From Panicum virgatum (taxonomy: Eukaryota; Streptophyta; Magnoliopsida; Poales; Poaceae), in assembly GCF_016808335.1 (NCBI RefSeq), contig NC_053137.1, positions 12,579,798 to 12,643,797 on the forward strand: a stretch of 64,000 bases of DNA, given 5' to 3'. The notes under the pieces were generated by a model. The model had not been told where the DNA came from, did no database searches, and saw nothing but the letters and a program-made list of their open reading frames with translations. Shown here one piece after another: positions 57,932 to 64,000 of the stretch. The position numbers and the translations under genes were made by a program. Numbering within the stretch: position 1 is the first letter of the stretch; each line of letters begins with the position of its first letter.

Positions 57932-59425
57932 TTGGAGATTTTGCAATCCATGGACGTGAAGCATGTTGAAGTTTTTCGTGATTCGCTTCTTGTTGTGCAG
58001 CAAGTATCCAAGGTATGCCAATGTTATAATGGTTCATTAAATGCATATCTTGATAGATGCCTCGACATTATTTCTTCTTTTGATGAATTTGTTATAAAAT
58101 ATTTGCCAAGAGAAGAAAATGGACGGGCTAACGCTCTGGCTCAGCAAGCACCTGGTTATAATGATGGAAGAGGAAAATTCAGCATTAAGAGACCGATGCG
58201 GGTCAAGGCCAAGCTACAGGTTCTGGACGAACCGGTCAAACCGGTTGACGCGACTGGTCTGACCGCCCAGTTGCCAGAAAACACCGATTCGGCTGTGGAA
58301 AAGGCCGAAGATCAAGATTGGAGAGTTCGCATAATCTCCTATCTTAAAGATCCTGGTCATGGTGCAGAGAGGAATATTCGGCATACAACGTTCAAATATA
58401 TTTTAATTGATGATGAGCTTTATCGTCGAACCGCTGAAGATTTGCTTCTCAAGTGTTTGAATTCGGATCAGGCCAAAGTTGCTATGGGAGAAGTTCATGA
58501 AGGCATCTGTGGTACTCATCAATCAGCTCCTAAAATAAAGTGGTTGCTTAGGAGAGCCGGTTTTTATTGGCCTTCCATGATTTCAGATTGCTTTAAATAT
58601 TATAAAGGGTGCGAAGAGTGTCAACGGTTTGGGGATTTGCAATTGGTACCCACTGCATCGATGCATCCTATCATTAAACCATGGCCATTCCGAGGTTGGA
58701 GGTTAGATTTTATTGGACAAATTAATCCTCTATCTTCAAATGGGCATCGCTTCATGTTGGTTGCTACGGATTATTTCACTAAGTGGACCGAAGCAGTTCC
58801 TTTGAAGAATATGACACACAGAGAGGTGATTGAGTTCATAACTGAGCATATTATTCATAGATTCGGTATTCCTCAAACTTTGACTACGGATCAAGGTTCT
58901 TCATTCATATCAAAAGAGGTGCGTACATTTATCGAATCTTACAAGATCAAGTTGCTCAATTCATCTCCATATTATGCTCAGGCCAATGGACAGGCCGAGT
59001 CAAGTAATAAAGTTTTGATCAAGCTTATCAAGAAGAAAATAGAAGAGAATCCTAGGAGGTGGCATGAAGTATTATCCGAAGCATTGTGGGCTCATCACAT
59101 ATCTCGTCATGATGCTACTAAGGTTACTCCTTTTGAGTTTGTGTATGGTCAAGAGACCGTTTTACCTGTTGAGGTAAATCTGGATGCTTATAGATTGGCT
59201 AAGCAAAACGATCTTTCCGCTGTTGATTATTATAATTCAATGATGGATAATATTGATGAGGTGACCAACAAGCGTATGAAGGCTTTGAAGGAAATTGAAA
59301 AGGACAAGCTTCGGGTTGCTAGAGCTTACAACAAGAAGGTAAAGGATAAATCTTTTCAGGTTGGAGATCTAGTTTGTAAGACAATATTGCCTCTTGGGAT
59401 GAAAAGCAATAAGTTTGGTAAGTGA
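57932..59425 (+). CDS. Gypsy second RNase H remainder and integrase (open but truncated polyprotein part)
   Basis: A 497-codon open frame. It begins in the second RNase H (VEVFRDSLLVVQQVSK, NGRANALAQQA) and continues to the integrase. The zinc-binding part is HEGICGTHQSAPKIKWLLRR to CEECQ (about 58495-58625). The catalytic core has Asp in RLDFIGQI, Asp in TTDQGSSFIS and Glu in NGQAESSNK. The chromatin-side end reads VGDLVCKTILP and is cut by TGA 59423-59425; a second stop follows about ten bases later, both likely former Trp codons. Integrase inserts the cDNA into the genome. The three acidic residues are intact, but without the rest of pol the element is not functional. Confidence 0.85.
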   Translation: MEILQSMDVKHVEVFRDSLLVVQQVSKVCQCYNGSLNAYLDRCLDIISSFDEFVIKYLPREENGRANALAQQAPGYNDGRGKFSIKRPMRVKAKLQVLDEPVKPVDATGLTAQLPENTDSAVEKAEDQDWRVRIISYLKDPGHGAERNIRHTTFKYILIDDELYRRTAEDLLLKCLNSDQAKVAMGEVHEGICGTHQSAPKIKWLLRRAGFYWPSMISDCFKYYKGCEECQRFGDLQLVPTASMHPIIKPWPFRGWRLDFIGQINPLSSNGHRFMLVATDYFTKWTEAVPLKNMTHREVIEFITEHIIHRFGIPQTLTTDQGSSFISKEVRTFIESYKIKLLNSSPYYAQANGQAESSNKVLIKLIKKKIEENPRRWHEVLSEALWAHHISRHDATKVTPFEFVYGQETVLPVEVNLDAYRLAKQNDLSAVDYYNSMMDNIDEVTNKRMKALKEIEKDKLRVARAYNKKVKDKSFQVGDLVCKTILPLGMKSNKFGK

Positions 59426-59684
59426 TCGCCGAGTTAGGAAGGTCCATATAGAGTTGTTAAATTTATCTTTGGGAATTCCTACATGATGGAGACGCTGCAA
59501 GGAGATCGACTACCTAGAGCTATCAATGGAAAGTACTTGAAGAAATTCTATCCCAGCGTGTGGCAAGATGCGTGAAGAAAAGATGGCCGATTCATGAAAA
59601 TCGTCATCAGCAGTGTTTTTAGGCCCTAGTGTTGCATAGAATACTTCTGTTTTTGCTTTTTAGCTTGTAAATTCACTAAAAAGC

Positions 59685-59694
59685 AGGGGGCGTA
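59685..59694 (+). promoter_or_regulatory. Polypurine tract of the Gypsy element
   Basis: AGGGGGCGTA directly precedes the TGTTGA start of the 3' LTR, after AAAAAGC. It is the expected plus-strand primer position. Confidence 0.7.
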
Positions 59695-60222
59695 TGTTGA
59701 CAGCCAAAATTGGCATCTGCCGAGGCCGACCGGTCTGACCGGTCGGGCCGATCGGTCAGACCGGTCTGGTCTGTACAGTCCGAGTAGAATTAGGGTTTTT
59801 GTAAAGAGTTCTTATGTTATCCTACTCGTGAAGGGGTACATCTTTCTCGGCCTATAAATATAAAGGCTGAGGCCGATTGAGGTTATTCCGAATCGAGTCA
59901 ATCAAAAAATCGCATTACTTTTTGTCTCTCAAACTCTAGACTTTTTCAACTCTAGATTGCTTTCTTCTCTTGTCTCGATGGCGTTTGAAGACGTTCTGAG
60001 TGGCCTGCCGACTTCAGGACAACCCAAGCATAACGAGCTCCGATAGGGTCCCTCCCGAGCTTGCCGTTCTAGGCTTTCAGCGAAGCCCGGCACGAACCGG
60101 TCTGGCCGGTCGGCGGCACCGGTCTGACCGGCCTGCCCAAAGCTTCGTGGGTGTTGATCGTTTTGACGATCGTTCGCGCGTTCTAGCGCATTCGAGTATG
60201 TTGGCGCGATTCTGTGTCAACA
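59695..60222 (+). repeat. 3' LTR of the Gypsy element
   Basis: 528 bp, TGTTGACAGCC to GTCAACA, then target duplication AATAC. TATA box at 59853-59860, motif copies near 59727-59768 and 60096-60130. It differs from the 5' LTR by scattered substitutions and one fewer 22-bp motif unit. Confidence 0.93.
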
Positions 60223-60272
60223 AATACAAACCCTTTTTAACCCATATAAAAATTGTTTTCTTAGTAGTGATT

Positions 60273-61545
60273 CTCAATCATGAGAAACCCTTTTTGTGGC
60301 ACGTGTATCTTAGTCGCGGTTGATGTCCTAAAAGCCTGCGTATACCCCTATATATATTTGCAACCTGCTCTGCCTCACCAAGAGCCCCTCAGTTTGTCAC
60401 CACGTAGAGCAACTGAAAAGTAGAGGAGAAACAACAGAGGGTAATGTGCAGCAGTGAGAGAATGGAAAATATTTTTTTGTCCCGTCGGAATTGTAGGTAC
60501 CAGGAAACAATCTGCCGCATTGAAGTCATGTCACCGATCTTTCCATTTGTATTCTTCATCCTCTCGGTGTCGGGCTGCAAGTTGAGAGGCTAGAAGGGCT
60601 AGTGGGATTGCGATATGTTCCAGGGAAATAATGCGCATGTTTGCAAGACGAAGAAGCACAAGCTGTGCAGACTGGCGAAAGGGCCTCTAATGGTTACAAG
60701 AGTCTCGGTAGCACCATAGATGTTAGGTTAGACTATTCATAAGAGCTAATTTTTTAGGATTTAATGACGTTGTGTATTCAGTGGTAGGCGACGTTCTCGT
60801 TTACAGCGAGGTATCTGTGGTAACTTCATCAATTTCGAGAATTTGCCGGCTCAGTCTTTAAAGATACTAATAGAGGTAGGGTTGCGTACGTGCGTTCATA
60901 GGGGCGTGAGTGTGCGTGTGTTGTGAGTGTCTGAGTTGTATTGTGTAATAAAAAAAATTGTGCCGACTGGCATGATGATCTACTGAAAACCAACTGGTTG
61001 TAGCTCAATATTTTAGTAGCGATTGAAGATATTCTTTTTTCTAGGTAGAGAAATAACTTGATTAAAATGTAAGTACAAAGTGTAGCTTTTGCGGTCAAAG
61101 AAAGCGGTCTTCGTTACTTTTCCCTACTAGTGCTAGTCACTTTTCGCTCTCGCTCGTCTTTGGTCTTTACATTATTATTAATCTAAAATCTTACATGGGG
61201 TTGGATGCTACAAAAGTGATAATATATATGTAAGAGAGGCGTTAAACTATACATTGTAATAGTATGTCTACTACAGGACAAGTGTAATTGGGTGGTAGGT
61301 CGTTTGCCATCATAAATATTTGAGTCATAAAAATGCGGTTACACTGTTACACATGCATGCTCACTGATCGAGTATTCGATGCCTTGTCCACAATTCGGAG
61401 CGACACCCAAATAGGAGTATAAGAAAGGGAAGAAAACACAAACACAGCAATGAGTGAGGGAAGAAACACAATGTCCCATAGAAATGGTAGACACCAGGAA
61501 CTATTCTACCACGGGGAAGGCCAGGTGCTCCTGTTTCCACTGGTA
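60273..61545. repeat. Gene-free DNA with traces of the local duplicated family
   Basis: Contiguous with 40322 before the CACTA-4 insertion. A TATA-like CTATATATATTTGC stands near 60350. Blocks 60430-60525 and 61425-61515 resemble each other (GTCCC-T-GAA-TG-TAG-TACCAGGAA pattern) and also 15540-15560 and 33520-33545. No coding region is recognised. Confidence 0.5.
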
Positions 61546-61559
61546 ATCACTGGTAATCT

Positions 61560-62700
61560 GGTGTATTATACACGGCGACCCGCTCACTTCTCCGTGTCAC
61601 CACCTCATCCCCGCCCTCTCCTCTTCCCGGCGCCGCCACTTCCCCCAGCAGCCCCACGCCGGCGGTCACCCCAACCACAGCGGCCACCCCCCAGCTCTGC
61701 TCCCCCTGGCGTCGGGGACACCCCCTTCCGGTGTTCGAACTAGCCGCGACAAGGCCTTGCGGTGGGCATGTGACTCTCCTCCATCCGGCAAGACGGGCGG
61801 CGGCAACACCCAGCCCACCTTCAAGGAAATCCTCCTGGCTAGCATTATGGTGCACAAAATCTCGCCGGAGCCGGAGCGTCCTCCTTCCCCTGTTTTGGCT
61901 CGTCCTGCGTGTGCGTCCACTCGCCTGGTGGTTCGCCTGCACGACCCCCACCCTCCTCGGCGCCACCCCAGACTGGACGCGGGCGGCTGGTATCCCGTGG
62001 TAAGCCGGCGCACTCGCCAGGAGCTCGCGCGGCTGGAGCGGCATCCTCGACGGCGCGTGTCCCGGCAGACCTCCGGGGGAAATGCTTCAATTGCTTCTCT
62101 CCCCGGCATCGCGTGGCGTCTTGTCGCTCTGGCGCTCGGTGCTTCAGGTGTCGGCGTCCTGGCCATCGGTGGTACGACTACCCCAAACGACGCGTGGCCC
62201 CTTCGACGGGTCCCCGTTCCAAGCTTGTCTGGCGACCAGTTTCCTCCACGTCTCCGGCGGCGGCGGCCCCGGCTGTCCAGGCTGTGCCCCGCTCGCTGTG
62301 GACGGCCCTCCTCCTCCTCCCCACGCCGATCTTGACGGCCAATGCCACCGGCGGTGGGTTCGGCGCTCGGCGGCTTCTGCTTCAATTCCAGTGGCGGAGG
62401 GCGGTGATCGCCGGCCAATCCGGAACCATTAGGGCCCAGTCCACTCGTGGCTAGGGGGGCTACGGGTATGAACTACACCAGGAACTGAGGTGCCGCCTCG
62501 TCCCCAACCCCCAGCATTGATCGCCATGTCTCCCAGGAGACACCGTGCAGAGACATCGAGGCGGCCGCGGCGGCCGCTACGCCTTCTCGGGAAGCAACGA
62601 CTCTGACCCACGCGGTCGCTTTGGTTCTCGAGCCTTCCTCGACCATCCGGTCTGTGGACCCTGCTGGGCCTGCTGCTTGCGCGGCACCCAACGCGGCGGT
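61560..62700 (+). pseudogene. LINE ORF1 fragment (LINE-C)
   Basis: GC-rich region. One frame has GGWYPVVSRRTRQE (about 61980-62022), and after a frameshift another has two zinc knuckles: CFNCFSPRHRVASC, intact, and CFRCRRPGHRWYDY, where the last Cys is Tyr (62088-62190). This order, a basic region then CCHC knuckles, is that of plant L1 ORF1. No endonuclease or reverse transcriptase follows; the match fades by about 62700. The left boundary is uncertain. Confidence 0.65.
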
Positions 62701-62702
62701 TG

Positions 62703-64000
62703 TGTGACACCTCAGGTGTCTAGCTATTAGAATATAAGGTTATATGAGCAATTGTGTGTTTAGCTTTGTTTGATAGTCAAAAAATTTCAATGCAAATTAA
62801 AGGCATATTTGTAATTATACAAAATTACTAGCCCCTTTTTGCAAAAAGTTTTAACTCGGGGAGTAATTTCAAATTTTTGAAGGGTTTTCTTGCAAAATGC
62901 AAGTAATCATGATTTTGGCAGCTTTATTGCATTTAAGTCCAAAATTGTGATGAATTTGCAATCAAAAAGTATTTTTCCTTATTTAATTAGAGTTTTTCAA
63001 ACTTTTCAAAATATTTCAAAATCCCATGATCTAATGAAAATTTGCACAACATGAAAGTTGTAGGTATTGAAAAACTGAACAACTTTCATTTTGGATACAT
63101 TTTCATTTGAGCTCTAGTTCAGTGGGAAATTTTACATTACAGTGGAGCGCCTGAACTTTTATGTTTTGTAACTAAGTCCTTCAGTTCATCCCCTACCTCC
63201 AGCCAACTCGGAACTCGGCCGGCCGCCGTCGCCGCGGGTTTCTCCTGCCCACCGGCCGCCAGCGGCGCCACCACCCGCCGCCCCCTGATCTCAACTCCGG
63301 CGAGCCCTGCTCCACCGTGGACTCGCCGCTCCAAACCCTCCCTGATCCCCACGACCTCTCAGTTAGCTCCGCCTTGCTTCCACGAAGCTCACCCACCACT
63401 CCTCGCCACCCATTCATCACCGGAACGCCATCGCCGCCGTCGACCTCCGTCGCCACGCTCTGTTCGCCGCCGCCGACCCTACTCCGGCTACCGTTTCTGG
63501 CACCCAAGTACACCCAGAGGTGCGCCTCGACCTGCTGAGCCTCCCCGGACCCCTAGACCTCGCCGCCGGCGATCACCGTCGCCAGAGTCGGCCAGTCAAC
63601 CCCTCTCCACACCTCTGACCCGACCCAGGGACGCAATTGTTTTGATTCAAAAACATTCAGGGTCCTTTCTGCAAAAAGATCTTTATCCTTTTATTCTTTT
63701 TGCAGTGAACTTCAAAAATTCCTAGAAAAATGTAGAAAAATAAAAAAAATGCCAAACCAATTTTATTGTTTTCCTTGTAATTATCTTTACAAGTTTTATG
63801 TTATGAAGTTTTGCTGAATCTTTGTGTACTTATTTTTTTTAAAAAAATTAGGTTAAAATATGGCTCTTTTATTTATAAGTTTTATTCTAGATCCATGTTT
63901 CAAATGAGTCTTGAGCTATGTGTCTTTTGACGCATGTCGAGCTTTACAAAATTTTTCAAAACTCATTAATGGACTTTAATTCTTGCTTTTAAAATTTTCT
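62703..64000 (+). mobile_element. Probable start of another LTR element (LTR only, runs off window)
   Basis: Begins TGTGACACCTCAGGTGTC, which contains a 7+7 inverted repeat and resembles the starts of plant Gypsy LTRs. AT-rich DNA (62720-63175) is followed by a CCGCCG/CTCCGG-rich block (63180-63620) and AT-rich DNA to the end, a profile common in grass Tekay-like LTRs. No TG...CA partner or coding region is within the window, so this is tentative. Confidence 0.4.

Larger units (their letters stand above)
42736..60222 (+). mobile_element. Tat-lineage Gypsy LTR retrotransposon with duplicated gag
   Basis: A 17,487-bp element with LTRs 42736-43285 and 59695-60222 (TGTTGA...TCAACA). The 5-bp target duplication AATAC lies at 42731-42735 and 60223-60227. 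Order inside: gag copy 1, 176 bp of LTR, gag copy 2, protease, reverse transcriptase, RNase H, a second (archaeal-type) RNase H, integrase. A double RNase H marks the Tat/Ogre branch of plant Gypsy elements. 6,025 bp of its length is a LINE at 49139-55163. All ORFs carry stops or frameshifts. A polypurine tract GCAGGGGGCG lies just before the 3' LTR. Confidence 0.94.
40323..60269. mobile_element. Small CACTA element split by later insertions (CACTA-4)
   Basis: The left end is CACGACTAAAAAACAATTTT and the right end (60269) is the inverse of CACTACTAAGAAAACAATTT. They agree over about 22 bases with one substitution and one indel. Flanking triplets are ATG and ATT, so the target duplication is only partly preserved. 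Subterminal words such as GGGCGGGTGATGG/CCATCACC and TTTTTAGGGGCGGG recur at 40345-40500, 41385-41490, 42210-42345 and 42665-42730. Without its inserts (Stowaway, hAT, Gypsy with LINE) it is roughly 1.5-2.5 kb and has no transposase. Confidence 0.78.

Noticed and set aside
61547..62418. Minus-strand open frames of 165 and 250 codons
   Set aside because: They are antisense to the LINE ORF1 zinc-knuckle region, which explains the GC-rich open reading.

Overview
This is a window of plant nuclear DNA, almost certainly from a grass. The evidence is the mix of CACTA elements with TTTTGTCCCGG subterminal hairpins, Stowaway and other MITEs, a Sirevirus-like Copia element, a Tat-lineage Gypsy element, plant L1-type LINEs, and one very GC-rich, intronless housekeeping gene. 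No prokaryotic or organellar features are present. Only one intact cellular gene is visible: UTP15 (36001-37614, minus), a WD40 protein of the small-subunit processome with a telobox/site II promoter. Nearly everything else is transposable elements, many nested, or degenerate copies of a locally duplicated intergenic segment.

Layout. 1-300: 3' end of a LINE. 301-1044: copy of the local duplication. 1050-9502: complete but non-autonomous (gag-only) Sirevirus-like Copia element, LTRs 1050-2652 and 7857-9502, target duplication GTATG. 9508-15817: low-copy-looking duplicated DNA with small elements at 11690-12015, 12154-12748 and 14063-14316. 15818-32676: a 16.9-kb CACTA transposon (target duplication AGC) with a broken TNPA-Ulp1 gene (16545-20241), an internal hairpin cluster (21488-21734), a broken TNPD transposase (22370-25715) and a small possible third ORF (25938-26247). 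It is itself invaded by a second CACTA (27190-32147, target duplication ATA) that carries tRNA-like sequences and a captured promoter-like segment. 32677-36000: duplicated DNA, a hAT MITE (34355-34547), an LTR fragment and an 88-bp minisatellite. 36001-37740: UTP15 and its promoter. 37760-39540: GC-rich hairpin DNA and a plant-mobile-domain gene fragment. 40323-60269: a small CACTA element (about 2.5 kb without inserts) broken up by a Stowaway MITE, a hAT element and a 17.5-kb Gypsy element (42736-60222, target duplication AATAC). The Gypsy element contains a second gag copy with an LTR fragment between the copies, and was later hit by a 6-kb LINE (49139-55163, 15-bp target duplication) whose 5' third is inverted. 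60270-64000: more duplicated DNA, a LINE ORF1 fragment and the start of a probable further LTR.

How the parts relate. All TE genes seen carry frameshifts or stops, so the elements here look inactive as encoded. The nesting gives a relative time order: host segment duplication, then CACTA insertions and small MITEs, then the Gypsy, then the LINE. The most unusual signal is a 15-bp near-palindrome, ACCGGTCTGACCGGT. It is clustered next to the TATA boxes of both the Copia and the Gypsy LTRs, and is also scattered through the Gypsy coding region, although the two elements belong to unrelated lineages.
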